Below are positions 43,137-52,086 of a DNA stretch of 64,000 nt, piece by piece. Positions within the stretch are counted from its first letter, which is position 1. Every line of letters begins with the position of its first letter. The position numbers were made by a program, and so were the translations under genes. Origin of the DNA: CAIWAH01 sp964602595 (GTDB lineage: Bacteria > Verrucomicrobiota > Verrucomicrobiia > Limisphaerales > UBA9464); NCBI GenBank assembly GCA_964602595.1, contig CAZRRO010000007.1, positions 62,001 through 126,000 of the forward strand, given 5' to 3'. The notes beneath the pieces were generated by a model. It saw only the letters and a program-made list of their open reading frames with translations. It searched no databases and was not told the DNA's origin.

Positions 43137-45923
43137 GTGCCGCGTGTCAAAGCCATCACTGGCGAAACGAAGTCCCCGTCCCGCAATGGCGAGATCATCG
43201 GGGTGATCCTGCTGGGGCTCGCCCTGATCCTGGCGCTGTCGCTGTTTTCCTACGACCGGAACGACCTCGCGAAGAACGCCTCGCCGCCCAACGACCCGCT
43301 CCACAACCTCCTCGGCCGCCTCGGCGCGTTCCTGGCGGACCAGCTCATGTTCGGCTTTGGGGCCGCGTCCTACCTGGTGCCGTTCCTCTGCCTGGCGTTC
43401 GGCATCGCCAGCTTCGTGCCGCAACTCGCCTACCTGCGTCGCGGTTGGCGTTCACCGCTGGCGGCGGCGGGACTGTTCGTAGCCTGCATGGGAGTGCTCG
43501 ACCTGTTCAGCTCCAGCCTGCCGTCGCTCGGCACCAAGGGCAGCGCGCTGAGCGCCGGCGGCTTGTTTGGCCAGCAGATGAACGCCGGCCTCGTGGTCTA
43601 TTTCCTCAACCGCACCGGGGCGTTGCTGCTTTACCTCGTTTTCTACGCCGTGAGTTTGGTGCTGCTCACGGATTTCATGCTGTGGTCGCTGGTGCGGTCG
43701 ATCTTCGTGCGCGAACCGAAGACCGAGGACGAAAAGCTCGCCGCCGAACAGGCCGCGCTGGAAAAGGAGGCCAAACGCCTGGCACGGCAGACCAAGCAGC
43801 TTGAGGAGCAAGCCGCCGCGGAAGCCGCCAAGAGCAAGAAAACGACGGCCAAGACGGCGCCCGCGGCCACTGCCGCCGCGACCGCCGAAGACGACGACTC
43901 CGACGAGGAACCCAAGGTTAACCTGGGGTCGGACCTCAAGCCGGTGCCCGAGCCTAAGTTCCAGGACAACAGCCTGCCGAAGGTCCGTGGCGGCGACGAG
44001 GTGGTGACCGAGGGCACGACGATCAAGGCCGAGGAATTTGTGCCGGCTACGCCCACGGAGGCGATGCTGGGCCGCAAATCGGCGCTCAAGTCCGCCAAGG
44101 CGAATCCCGTGCCCACGCCCGCTCCTGAAGCGGTGCCCGGCCCGGAACCGATCCCGGCCAACGAAGAACCCACCGCCCCCGTGGCCGAGGCCGACGACGA
44201 TAAGCCCGCCGAGGACCCCGATGTGTTGCCTGCCGCGGTGCCGGCGCCGTTGCCCAAGCCCCGGATGCCGCTCAAGCGCGCGGCCCGGCCCATCACGGTC
44301 GCGTCCACGCCGATCATCGGGAACTACCAACTGCCTTCGCTGGACCTGCTGCATTATCCCGACCTCACGGTGAAGCACACCGAGACGAAGGAGGAGCTGA
44401 TGGCGAATTCGCGGCTGATGGTGCAGACGCTCCAGCAGTTCGGCATCGAGGTCGCACCCGGCGACATCACGCGCGGCCCGACGATCACGCGTTACGAGTT
44501 GCACCCGTCGCCCGGCGTGAAGCTGGAGAAGATCAATTCGCTCACCAACAACCTCGCCGCCGCGCTCAAGGCCGAACGCCTGAACGTGCTCGCGCCGATT
44601 CCCGGCAAGTCGTCGGTCGGCGTTGAGGTGCCCAACGCGGTGAAGACCAAGGTCATCATGCGTGACCTGCTGGAGTCGCCCGAGTGGAAGGCCACCAAGG
44701 CGCGCATTCCGTTGGCCCTCGGCAAGGATGTCTACGGCCATCCGATCATTGCCGACCTCGCGGAGATGCCGCACGTGCTGATCGCCGGCAGCACCGGTTC
44801 CGGCAAATCGGTCTGCATCAACACGATCATCGCGTCGTTGCTCTTCAAGTTCAGCCCGGACCAGCTTCGCTTCGTGATGATCGACCCGAAGGTTGTCGAG
44901 TTGCACCAATACAACGCGCTGCCGCACCTCGTCGTCCCGGTCGTCACCGATCCCAAGAAGGTCATCCTCGCGCTGCGCTGGGTCGTGAACGAGATGGAGA
45001 AGCGCTACCAGATCTTCGCCAAGGTCGGCGTGCGCAACATCAAGGCCTTCAACGAACGGCCCAAGGACAAGCCGTTGCCCGCGCCTGAACCCGAGCTGCC
45101 GCTGATGCAGAAAAAGGAGAAGGTCGAGGCCGGCGCGGAGGGTTTTGCCGTCGAGGTGGACGAGCAGATCGTCGTGCCGCGCGACGATGATATCGTCATT
45201 CCCGAGAAGCTTTCCTACATCGTCGTCATCATCGACGAGCTGGCGGACCTCATGCTGGTCGCCCCGGCCGACGTGGAAATGGCCATCGCGCGCATCACGC
45301 AGATGGCCCGCGCTGCGGGCATCCATTGCATCGTGGCCACGCAGCGCCCGTCCGTGGACGTCATCACCGGCGTCATCAAGGCCAACATCCCGGCGCGCAT
45401 CGCGTTCCAGGTGGCGGCCAAGGTGGACTCCCGCACCATTCTTGACCAGATGGGCGCGGACAAGCTGCTGGGCAAGGGCGACATGCTCTACCTGCCGCCC
45501 GGCAGCGCGAAGCTAACCCGGGCCCAGGGCGCGCTCATCACCGACCAGGAGATCGAGCACCTCGTGGACTTCATCGCCAAGCAGGGCAAGCCCAGCTACG
45601 ACCTCGAAATCCACAAGGCCCTCCAGAAGGCGCCGAGCTCGCTCGGCTCCATGCCGCTCGATCCCGACGAGGAAGGCGGCGGCATGAGCGACGAGGACGA
45701 AGCGCTCATCGCCAAGTCGATGGACATCATCCGGTCGGAGAAGAAGGCCAGCACCTCGCTGCTGCAGCGCCGGCTCAAGATCGGCTACGGCCGCGCCGCG
45801 CGCCTGCTCGACGAACTGGAAGACCGCGGCATCGTCGGCCCCAGCAAGGGCGCCGAACCCCGCGACATCCTCGTGGACCTCGACGGCGAAGGTTACGACG
45901 GCGGCGGGCAGACGATGGTTTGA
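43137..45923 (+). CDS. ftsK: DNA translocase FtsK/SpoIIIE
   Basis: This 928-residue protein has an N-terminal four-helix membrane domain (about 20-190), a long charged and Pro-rich linker, an alpha domain, the RecA-like motor with Walker A GSTGSGKSVC (about residue 551) and Walker B VVIIDELADLM, and a C-terminal winged-helix gamma domain (LLQRRLKIGYGRAARLLDELEDRGIVGP) that reads KOPS-like sequences. It moves chromosome ends through the division septum. An insertion of about 45 residues precedes Walker B. GTG 43137 is chosen; TTG 43110 is possible. Confidence 0.95.
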   Translation: MPRVKAITGETKSPSRNGEIIGVILLGLALILALSLFSYDRNDLAKNASPPNDPLHNLLGRLGAFLADQLMFGFGAASYLVPFLCLAFGIASFVPQLAYLRRGWRSPLAAAGLFVACMGVLDLFSSSLPSLGTKGSALSAGGLFGQQMNAGLVVYFLNRTGALLLYLVFYAVSLVLLTDFMLWSLVRSIFVREPKTEDEKLAAEQAALEKEAKRLARQTKQLEEQAAAEAAKSKKTTAKTAPAATAAATAEDDDSDEEPKVNLGSDLKPVPEPKFQDNSLPKVRGGDEVVTEGTTIKAEEFVPATPTEAMLGRKSALKSAKANPVPTPAPEAVPGPEPIPANEEPTAPVAEADDDKPAEDPDVLPAAVPAPLPKPRMPLKRAARPITVASTPIIGNYQLPSLDLLHYPDLTVKHTETKEELMANSRLMVQTLQQFGIEVAPGDITRGPTITRYELHPSPGVKLEKINSLTNNLAAALKAERLNVLAPIPGKSSVGVEVPNAVKTKVIMRDLLESPEWKATKARIPLALGKDVYGHPIIADLAEMPHVLIAGSTGSGKSVCINTIIASLLFKFSPDQLRFVMIDPKVVELHQYNALPHLVVPVVTDPKKVILALRWVVNEMEKRYQIFAKVGVRNIKAFNERPKDKPLPAPEPELPLMQKKEKVEAGAEGFAVEVDEQIVVPRDDDIVIPEKLSYIVVIIDELADLMLVAPADVEMAIARITQMARAAGIHCIVATQRPSVDVITGVIKANIPARIAFQVAAKVDSRTILDQMGADKLLGKGDMLYLPPGSAKLTRAQGALITDQEIEHLVDFIAKQGKPSYDLEIHKALQKAPSSLGSMPLDPDEEGGGMSDEDEALIAKSMDIIRSEKKASTSLLQRRLKIGYGRAARLLDELEDRGIVGPSKGAEPRDILVDLDGEGYDGGGQTMV

Positions 45924-45934
45924 ACCGCTTGATC

Positions 45935-46492
45935 ATGCTCTCCATGAACCTGAAGAGCAGAGCAGGCTTGCTTGGAGCGTTCTTGCTGACGTTTGCGTTG
46001 AGCCTCTCGGGCTGCGGCCCATCCTTGGGAATGGAAGATTACAAGCAGATGGTGCGCTCCGGACTCCAATCCATGCCATGGCCCCTGGAGATCGAGCAGT
46101 TGTTCGGCGACGCGGACCACTTCATCAGCCACTGGGGCTTCGATACCCCGGGACCGCGCCAGTGGCAGACAGAAGTCTATTTTGGCGGGCGATTTCAGCT
46201 TACTATGACCGTGGGAATAGAAGTTGATTACCAGAACCGGAGCATTGTGCGCACGGTAGCGCCAGCCCAGTTTTATCTCTTCAGTTGGGGGCGGATAAAG
46301 CCGGATCCCGGCGGCGGAGTCTCGAGCTTTCCATCAGGACAATGGCGGTTCGGTGAAGCCGAGTGGAAAAAGCTGGTGGCAGCCAAGGGCGATTGGTCGG
46401 CGATCGGGATCACCATTGGTGATACAAATCCGGTGCCCCACTTTGACAAACTGGTCGAAGCATCGCGCAGTCCACGCGTAAGGGTGAAGTAG
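45935..46492 (+). CDS. lipoprotein of unknown function, copy 1 of a tandem pair
   Basis: This 185-residue protein has a lipoprotein signal (LLGAFLLTFALSLSGC) and a body beginning MEDYKQMVRSGL. It contains no motif I recognise. From MEDYKQ to the end it is colinear with the next gene, with 15 differences over 153 residues by my count. The start could be ATG 45935 or 45944; a TTG at 45920 would overlap the ftsK stop. Confidence 0.8.
   Translation: MLSMNLKSRAGLLGAFLLTFALSLSGCGPSLGMEDYKQMVRSGLQSMPWPLEIEQLFGDADHFISHWGFDTPGPRQWQTEVYFGGRFQLTMTVGIEVDYQNRSIVRTVAPAQFYLFSWGRIKPDPGGGVSSFPSGQWRFGEAEWKKLVAAKGDWSAIGITIGDTNPVPHFDKLVEASRSPRVRVK
46031..46492 (+). repeat. tandem gene duplication, unit 1
   Basis: These 462 bases match 46677-47138 at a constant offset of 646 with no insertion or deletion, at roughly 90 percent protein identity. 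The lipoprotein signal part upstream is not conserved between the copies. Confidence 0.85.
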
Positions 46493-46610
46493 GCACAGTT
46501 TCTCCGGATAGACGGGCAATTCTAAAGTTTCTGGGATCAAACAGCCGCTTCCGACCTGTGGCGACCCTGGCTAAGTGTGCCGACCTTCGTGACGGAATGG
46601 TAAACCCGAT

Positions 46611-47138
46611 ATGAAACGATTCTCCTACGCGGCGGCGTTTATGGCGCTCCTGTTCACCGGTTGCCGGCCCTCGGGCATGGAGGACTACAAGCAGATGGTG
46701 CGCTCCGGACTCCAAACCATGCCATGGCCGCTGGAGATCGAGCAGTTGTTCGGCGCCGCGGACCACTTCATCACCCACTGGGGCTTCGATACCCCGGGAC
46801 CGCGCCAGTGGCAGACAGAAGTCTATTTTGGCGGGCGTTTTCAGCTTACTATGACGGTGGAAACAGAAGTGGATTACCAGACCCGGAGAATTGTGCGCAC
46901 GGTAGCGCCAGCCCAATTTTATCTCTTCAGTATTGGGCGGATAAAGCCGGGGCCCGGCGGCGGAGTCTCGAGCTTTGATTCAGGACAATGGCGGTTCGGT
47001 GAAGCCGAGTGGAAAAAGCTGGTTGCCGCCAAGGGCGATTGGTCGGTGATCGGGATCACCATTGGTGAAACAAATCCGGTGCCCCACTTTGACAAACTGG
47101 TCGAAGCATGGCGCGCTCCACGCATAAGGGTGAAATAG
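46611..47138 (+). CDS. lipoprotein of unknown function, copy 2 of a tandem pair
   Basis: This 175-residue protein has a short lipoprotein signal ending LLFTGC and a body colinear with copy 1 over 153 residues. The two signal peptides differ completely, so either the signal was replaced or the duplicated segment was inserted behind a different leader. Function unknown. It lies 118 bases after copy 1. Confidence 0.8.
   Translation: MKRFSYAAAFMALLFTGCRPSGMEDYKQMVRSGLQTMPWPLEIEQLFGAADHFITHWGFDTPGPRQWQTEVYFGGRFQLTMTVETEVDYQTRRIVRTVAPAQFYLFSIGRIKPGPGGGVSSFDSGQWRFGEAEWKKLVAAKGDWSVIGITIGETNPVPHFDKLVEAWRAPRIRVK
46677..47138 (+). repeat. tandem gene duplication, unit 2
   Basis: Second copy of the 462-base segment described at 46031-46492; same reading frame, both intact. 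Confidence 0.85.
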
Positions 47139-47241
47139 ACTGTTTCGCAAATTGCCCGCGCAGGCGACGCCTGCGAGTCGACAAGCCGGGTAAGATCCGG
47201 GAGGGAAAAATCTTTCTCCCAGAAGTTGTAAGGAAAGTAGC

Positions 47242-47490
47242 GTGATCCGTGAAAGCTTCAGCAGGACCGCCCCCGAAAAACACATCCGCGAACTGGAGAC
47301 GCAATTTCCCCTGCTGTCCGATTCGGTCTCTTCGACGGCCCGGCAACCAACACTGGCTTCCGGCCAAAGCGTCCTGCAATCCGAGCAGGGCGTCATCTAT
47401 GAGGTCTTTCCCGACAGAGCCCGCCGGAGGGTGAAGGAGATTGAGGTGTCCACTCCTGTCAGGCCCGGCAGCACGATCACGCTCCGGTGA
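47242..47490 (+). CDS. small hypothetical protein
   Basis: This 82-residue protein starts at GTG 47242 behind a good ribosome site (AAGGAAAG four bases upstream). The C-terminal half (EQGVIYEVFPDRARRRVKEI then PVRPGSTITLR) looks like a beta-rich module; the N-terminal half is low in predicted structure. I do not recognise it. The 103 bases before it contain two small hairpins, CGCAGGC/GCCTGCG at 47159-47175 and an AT-rich one near 47200. Confidence 0.6.
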   Translation: MIRESFSRTAPEKHIRELETQFPLLSDSVSSTARQPTLASGQSVLQSEQGVIYEVFPDRARRRVKEIEVSTPVRPGSTITLR

Positions 47491-47640
47491 GTTCAAATTC
47501 GCTGCGGCTCTGGGTGTTCGCCGGCTGGAATCGCTCCTACAAAGCCCGCCCTGTTTGGTTTTCCCGCCTGGCTGCGAGGCGCCGTCTTGGCCGCTGAGGC
47601 ATGAAGCCGTCGGCAACGTGTCATGGCACGTCTGGCGTCC

Positions 47641-48243
47641 TCACCGTCGGACTGGTTCGGTCCATTTGGAGAGCGCCGCGGACGGCCGGAAATTCCGCAG
47701 GCGGGCCAGCAGAGCGTCGGGTTCGGTTGCGTCGAGGATCAGTTGGCGGTGGGCGGCCCGCGTCAGGCCGCTGACTTCCGCGCGTTCCACTTGGGCGAGG
47801 AACGCGTCGTAATAACCGGCCACGTTGAGCAGGCCGCAGGGTTTCGCGTGGATGCCGAGTTGCGCCCAGGTGAGCACCTCGCAGAACTCGTCGAGCGTGC
47901 CAAAGCCGCCGGGCAGCGCCACGAAACCATCGGCCAGGTCGGCCATGAGGGCCTTCCGTTCGTGCATCGTTTCCACGATGTGGAGCCGGGTAAGGCCGCG
48001 GTGGGCCAGTTCCCGATCCTGCAGCGAACGCGGCAGCACGCCGATGACTTCGCCGCCGGCTGCCAATGCCTCGTCGGCGATCAGCCCCATCAGGCCGCAG
48101 CTCGCTCCGCCATACACGATTCCGAGGCCTTGCTGGGCGAGCAGGCGGGCCAAGGTCCCGGCGGCGTCGGCGAGGCGCGGGTCGGAACCCAGGCTGGAGC
48201 CGCAGAAGACCGCGATTCGCCGGAGGGGTGTGGCCTCGCTCAT
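47641..48243 (-). CDS. LOG family protein (TIGR00730 Rossmann fold)
   Basis: This 200-residue protein has the LOG motifs: IAVFCGSSLGSDP at the N-terminus, GIVYGGASCGLMG, MHERKALM and the catalytic PGGFGTLDEF. LOG proteins hydrolyse nucleoside 5'-monophosphates to base and ribose 5-phosphate; plant relatives release cytokinins. Here a nucleotide-salvage role is likely. Its ATG overlaps the OmpA-gene stop (ATGA). A longer frame running on to 49047 is shadow of the next gene. Confidence 0.92.
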   Translation of the reverse strand: MSEATPLRRIAVFCGSSLGSDPRLADAAGTLARLLAQQGLGIVYGGASCGLMGLIADEALAAGGEVIGVLPRSLQDRELAHRGLTRLHIVETMHERKALMADLADGFVALPGGFGTLDEFCEVLTWAQLGIHAKPCGLLNVAGYYDAFLAQVERAEVSGLTRAAHRQLILDATEPDALLARLRNFRPSAALSKWTEPVRR

Positions 48244-49016
48244 GGCACGGGAGTTCCCGCGGGTTCGAGCACGGCCGGCGCATTGGTGGCCGGCGCGGGC
48301 ACGGTCGGTTTCTTCAGCTCGGGCGCGCCGAATTCCTCCGGCAGGACCACGACGGTGATGCGTCGATTTTTGGCCCGGCCTTCCGCGGTGGTGTTGTCGG
48401 CGATGGGCTGGAATTCGCCACCGCCCGCAGCCGTGAGGCGATGCGGGTCCACGGCGCATTCGCCCACAAGGAACCGGACGGCCGCCACCGCCCGGCCGGC
48501 GGACAGCGCCCAGTTGTCGGTGAAGCCGTCCGCGGTCCTGGCCCGCACGGGCACATTGTCCGTGTGACCAACCACCTGGAAGGCGCGCTGGGGGAACTTG
48601 GCGAGCACGCCGGCGACCTTGCGCAGGACGGCCTGACCCTCGGGCTTCACCGCGCTCAGGCCGGAGTCGAAGAGCACGCGGTCGAGGATGTCGACGGTCA
48701 GGCGGCCCTGGAGTTCGGAGATGGTGACGTCGCGCGACTCGAGGGCGGCGCGCATCTGCTGTTCGAGACCGGCCTGGGCCTGGGTGGCCTGCTGGATCTG
48801 GTGCTCCAGTTCTGTCGCGCGCTCGCGGAGAGTTTCCAATTCGACGAGCAGCGCCGCATTCGTGGTTGCGGCGGCTTCGGCGGCCTGCCGGGCAGCGGCT
48901 GCGGCGTCCTCGGCCGCGCGACGGTGCTGTCCGTGCTCCCGTAACTGGAGTCCGCCCAGAACCAGCAGAAGCAAGGCGCTGATGACTCCCGCAATGATCC
49001 AAGTGCTTTTCGGCAT
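48240..49016 (-). CDS. OmpA-family peptidoglycan-binding protein with membrane anchor
   Basis: This 258-residue protein has one N-terminal membrane helix (WIIAGVISALLLLVLGGLQL), a long coiled coil (about 35-100), and an OmpA-like domain (about 105-225) with LFDSGLSAVKPEGQAVL and VVGHTDNVPVRA and the NWALSAGRA motif that binds peptidoglycan. The C-terminus is Pro/Ala-rich. The layout resembles MotB/TolR-like or cell-wall tethering proteins; no motor partner is nearby. Coupled to the LOG gene. Confidence 0.9.
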   Translation of the reverse strand: MPKSTWIIAGVISALLLLVLGGLQLREHGQHRRAAEDAAAAARQAAEAAATTNAALLVELETLRERATELEHQIQQATQAQAGLEQQMRAALESRDVTISELQGRLTVDILDRVLFDSGLSAVKPEGQAVLRKVAGVLAKFPQRAFQVVGHTDNVPVRARTADGFTDNWALSAGRAVAAVRFLVGECAVDPHRLTAAGGGEFQPIADNTTAEGRAKNRRITVVVLPEEFGAPELKKPTVPAPATNAPAVLEPAGTPVP

Positions 49017-49073
49017 GGGCGGAATCGAAGCGGCGCCACGGCCACATGCAACCGGGAATCGGCCATGAACGGA

Positions 49074-49490
49074 CTAACTCCCGTCGTCATGGCGTTTCTG
49101 AAGACGCTTGATAGCCGCCTCGCGGACAAATTCCTCGGCATCCTCGGAAAGCTGCATGAGGATCCCCAAATCGAGTTTGGCATTGTGAGCCAGCGCATGC
49201 CTCACCGAGGCATCCGGGTCAGTGGCGAGTGCTGCTTGCAGGTGTCGCGGAAGCTTGCGCTTCCTTGCCACGGTGCACCGCACATCTGCCGACGGATCGT
49301 TATGGAGCAACGCCAGAATTGATTCGGGGACGGTCTTGTTTTGGGCGACCCATTGGCGCATGTCGGCATGACCGCGGATCAGTTCCTCCCAGACTGAATC
49401 CGGGGCAGGCTCGTGGGCGGCTTTCCGATAGGCGTCCGGATCAGTGCTGGTGCGCAGTCGGAGGAACTCTTGGGCGGATTCAATCATCAA
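49074..49490 (-). CDS. HEAT-repeat-like hypothetical protein
   Basis: This 138-residue protein is alpha-helical with repeats of the type ALLHNDPSADVRCTVARKRKL and ALATDPDASVRHALAHNAKL, i.e. HEAT/leucine-rich-variant repeats. It has no signal peptide. A role in protein binding is likely but the partner is unknown. GC content is lower than that of the genes beside it. Confidence 0.75.
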   Translation of the reverse strand: MMIESAQEFLRLRTSTDPDAYRKAAHEPAPDSVWEELIRGHADMRQWVAQNKTVPESILALLHNDPSADVRCTVARKRKLPRHLQAALATDPDASVRHALAHNAKLDLGILMQLSEDAEEFVREAAIKRLQKRHDDGS

Positions 49491-49560
49491 CGGGGATCGG
49501 CCAAGTCTTGAATTTGGACGGCCTGATGTCAGAGCGCTATCCGGAGATCACAAACTTGGC

Positions 49561-50853
49561 TCACTTCCGGATCGTGAAGTAGTCGCGCAGTTGGCCCTTG
49601 TCGGTGATGAACTTCAGGTTCAGTTCGGCGCCGTCCACGTCCAACACCACCGAGCCCAGCTTGTTCAGCGAGAGGTAATTCACCGGGTGGTTCAGCTTGC
49701 CGCCGCTGGTCTGGCCGGCGTTGCCGGTGACCACATAGACGGCGCCCTCGTGCGGTTTGGTGCCCGTGGGTTTCCGGTAGGCGCCATTGCCGTCCGGGCG
49801 ACCGTCGCCACGGTCCTTGAAGTTCGCGGCGACGAGATTCGTGCTGTAACCGTAGTGGCCGTCGATCAGGTGACTGCGTTCGTAGCTGTGGCTGTGGCCG
49901 GTCAGCACGAGGTCCACGCCGCCTTGTTCGAGGATGGGGAGCAGGTTTTCCCGCATCTCCAGCATCCGGGCGCCGCTGTCGTCCTTCTTGTCGGAGTCGT
50001 GGCTGCCCTTGGTATAGGGCGGATGGTGGAAGAAGCAGATGATCCAGTCGCGGGCGGTCGAGGCGAGATCGTCGCGCAGCCATTCGGCCATCATGCCGGT
50101 CTTGCTGCGGTCGGTGTCCTGCGAGTCGAGGCAGATGAAATGGATGTTGGCGTAGTCGAACGAATAGTAGGCCTCGGTGCCGCTGGGCAAACCGCCGGCC
50201 TGGCCCTGGGTCGGCAGCGTGAAGACGTCGTAGTAAACCCCAGACTGGGTGCCGGAATTGGCGCTGCCGGCGTCGTGGTTGCCGAGCGTGGGCCAGAGCG
50301 GCGAGTTGGCGAGGAGCCACGCATACATGTGGAACACGGCGGCCTGATACTGCGCGTCGGTGCCGGCGCTGTAGGCATTGTCCCCCAGCATCAACCAGAG
50401 ATCGGGCACTTTGCCCCCGTTCCATTGGTAGAACGCGTCCCGCACGGCCCGTTGGCTGGCGGTAGCCGTGCCGGGATCACCGATCACCCAGATGCGCGTT
50501 GGCTGGGCGGGCCCAACCGGCGGCGGCGTGACAAACGTCATCGTATTCGTCACCGGCGACAGCCAGCGGTTGGTCTCGAAGCCGACCGAGTAGAAATAAC
50601 GCGTGCCGGGTTGGAGGCGGTCGAGCTTCACGATGTGCTCGGTCAGCTTGCCGGCGTGCGAAACGACGTTGGTCGTCGTCTTTTCGGTCAAACCCCAGCG
50701 GACGAGCCCCTTGGCGGCATCGTCGGTGCGCCAGCGGATCACCATCGAATTGGTGGTCGCCTGCTGCAGATACGGCCCGCGGATGAGCTTGGGCTCGGTC
50801 AGCGCGCAGGCAGGCAGGAAAGCGAGAAAGAGGCCGAGGTAAAGCCGGGTCAT
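49561..50853 (-). CDS. secreted purple acid phosphatase-like metallophosphoesterase
   Basis: This 430-residue protein has a signal peptide (LGLFLAFLPACALTE; the Cys may form a lipobox), an N-terminal fibronectin-like domain (about 25-115) and a metallophosphatase domain with the full motif set: VIGDPGTA, LMLGDNAYSAG, TLGNHDAGS, CFFHHPPY and LTGHSHSYERS. These bind a dinuclear metal centre and hydrolyse phosphomonoesters outside the cytoplasm. It is coupled (ATGA) to the upstream TPR gene. Confidence 0.92.
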   Translation of the reverse strand: MTRLYLGLFLAFLPACALTEPKLIRGPYLQQATTNSMVIRWRTDDAAKGLVRWGLTEKTTTNVVSHAGKLTEHIVKLDRLQPGTRYFYSVGFETNRWLSPVTNTMTFVTPPPVGPAQPTRIWVIGDPGTATASQRAVRDAFYQWNGGKVPDLWLMLGDNAYSAGTDAQYQAAVFHMYAWLLANSPLWPTLGNHDAGSANSGTQSGVYYDVFTLPTQGQAGGLPSGTEAYYSFDYANIHFICLDSQDTDRSKTGMMAEWLRDDLASTARDWIICFFHHPPYTKGSHDSDKKDDSGARMLEMRENLLPILEQGGVDLVLTGHSHSYERSHLIDGHYGYSTNLVAANFKDRGDGRPDGNGAYRKPTGTKPHEGAVYVVTGNAGQTSGGKLNHPVNYLSLNKLGSVVLDVDGAELNLKFITDKGQLRDYFTIRK

Positions 50854-51752
50854 TTCTGGGCGGGAGTTTGGCCAGCGCCATCGACGGCGGCCAGTTTGGA
50901 ATCAATTTGCTGGCGAAGTTCGGTCGCGAGCCAGGCGCGCCGGAGTTTTTCCGGCAGCCGGTCCAAGGCGTCCCGGGCGGCGATGAACTTGCCCAGGGCT
51001 TCGTTGGTGCGGCCCGCCTGCAGGTAGAGTTCGCCCTGCTGGAACCACCAGCGTTCCTTGCGCTCCGCCCGTTCCGCGATGGTGCCGAGGCGGGCGACGG
51101 CGGCCCCGACGTCGCCGCGCTTCATTTCCAGTTCGGCGCCGAACCGCTGCAGGACGGGTAGGGGACCCAGCCGCGCGACGGCATCGTCGAGTCCGGCCAA
51201 GGTGTTGGTCACGGCCAAACCGGCGCTAACCTGCGCCTTGGCGCGGTCGAGGAATAGTTCCGGGCGGACGCCCAGCTGTTGCACCGCCTCGCCCGCGGGC
51301 TCCTGCCCGGCCAGACGGATCACCCGGTCAAAGTGCGGCACGGCGTCGCCGGGGCGGCCAGCGAGGACAAGGGCGTAGGCCAGGCCATAATGACCTTCCA
51401 GACTTTCCGGACGCTGTCGGATCCACGCCCCCAACTGATCGACGGCGGCATTCGTTTCGTGGGCGGCCAGTTCCAGGAGGCCGCGACGGAGGTGGTTCGT
51501 CAGGTTGTCGGGTTGGAGCTTTTCCAGGGCCGTCAGGTCGAGGCGCGCCTCCGTGAACAGCCCGTGGGCCCGGTAGAGTTCCGCCCGGCGGGCCAGCAGG
51601 TCCGGAGCCTCGGGTCGCTGGGCCAGTTCGGCGTCGAGCAGCAGGATCTGCTCGTGGAGCGGCCCGTGAGCCCACGCCATCAAACCCAACAGCAGCAAGG
51701 CGATGCCGCCGAGGCGGCGGATCGGGGCGGGCAACGTGGGCGACCACAGCAC
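50850..51752 (-). CDS. membrane-anchored TPR protein
   Basis: This 300-residue protein has an N-terminal membrane helix (GGIALLLLGLMAWAH) and about six tetratricopeptide-like helix pairs (for example LLARRAELYRAHGLFTEARL, GHYGLAYALVLAGRPGDAV, FQQGELYLQAGRTNEAL). TPR domains mediate protein binding. It is first in the two-gene unit with the phosphatase, whose start overlaps its stop. No clear function beyond that. Confidence 0.85.
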   Translation of the reverse strand: MLWSPTLPAPIRRLGGIALLLLGLMAWAHGPLHEQILLLDAELAQRPEAPDLLARRAELYRAHGLFTEARLDLTALEKLQPDNLTNHLRRGLLELAAHETNAAVDQLGAWIRQRPESLEGHYGLAYALVLAGRPGDAVPHFDRVIRLAGQEPAGEAVQQLGVRPELFLDRAKAQVSAGLAVTNTLAGLDDAVARLGPLPVLQRFGAELEMKRGDVGAAVARLGTIAERAERKERWWFQQGELYLQAGRTNEALGKFIAARDALDRLPEKLRRAWLATELRQQIDSKLAAVDGAGQTPAQK

Positions 51753-51833
51753 GCGACGACCATCCGCGACGCGCGCCGGGGCGTCCAGTCGGCAGAGGCC
51801 CCGGCGGGGTGGGAACCGGGGGTCAGGTTTCGC

Positions 51834-51990
51834 CGTCAGGTGGGCGCCCCCGAGGCGCCGGCAACAGACCGGTGCGAATCACTCCAGTCTCGGGCCGGTC
51901 GATTTGGCGACGCCTGCCGGCAAGCTGCCCACAGCACTTTGCTCGCGCCGTTCCCGCAGGCGCGGGATTGCTGCTTCAGGCGCCGACCGG
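51834..51990 (+). promoter_or_regulatory. possible cobalamin-riboswitch-like leader (weak)
   Basis: The 334 bases from 51753 to 52086 hold no gene. They contain GGCAACAGACCGGTGCGAATC (from 51859), close to the GGGAAnnCCGGTGnGAATC core of cobalamin riboswitches, with a long-range stem GCCGGCA/TGCCGGC enclosing GACCGG/CCGGTC, and later CTTCAGG..GACC..TGCC resembling a degraded B12 box. The CCCGCnACTGT and GCCACTG elements are not well matched, so this is weak. It would control the secreted protein and barrel genes that follow. Confidence 0.25.
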
Positions 51991-52086
51991 GTGCCGGAAT
52001 TGGCTTCCCTCAGGGGCGAATTGCCTCTTGGCTTGCGGCCCGCGCCGGTCCTCTGGGAACGCGGCCTGAATTTTCACCTGACTGCG

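Noticed and set aside
43452..45326. Minus-strand open frame of about 620 codons opposite ftsK
   Set aside because: ftsK has all motor motifs; the antisense frame is Arg/His/Leu-rich with no motif and arises from codon bias in GC-rich DNA.
47159..47220. Two small inverted repeats after the second lipoprotein gene as a terminator or attachment site
   Set aside because: No T run follows the CGCAGGC/GCCTGCG stem, and no integrase or repeat partner is present.
51859..51890. tRNA T-arm-like GGTGCGAATC
   Set aside because: No acceptor stem, anticodon arm or CCA end flanks it; I report the region only as a weak cobalamin-like leader.
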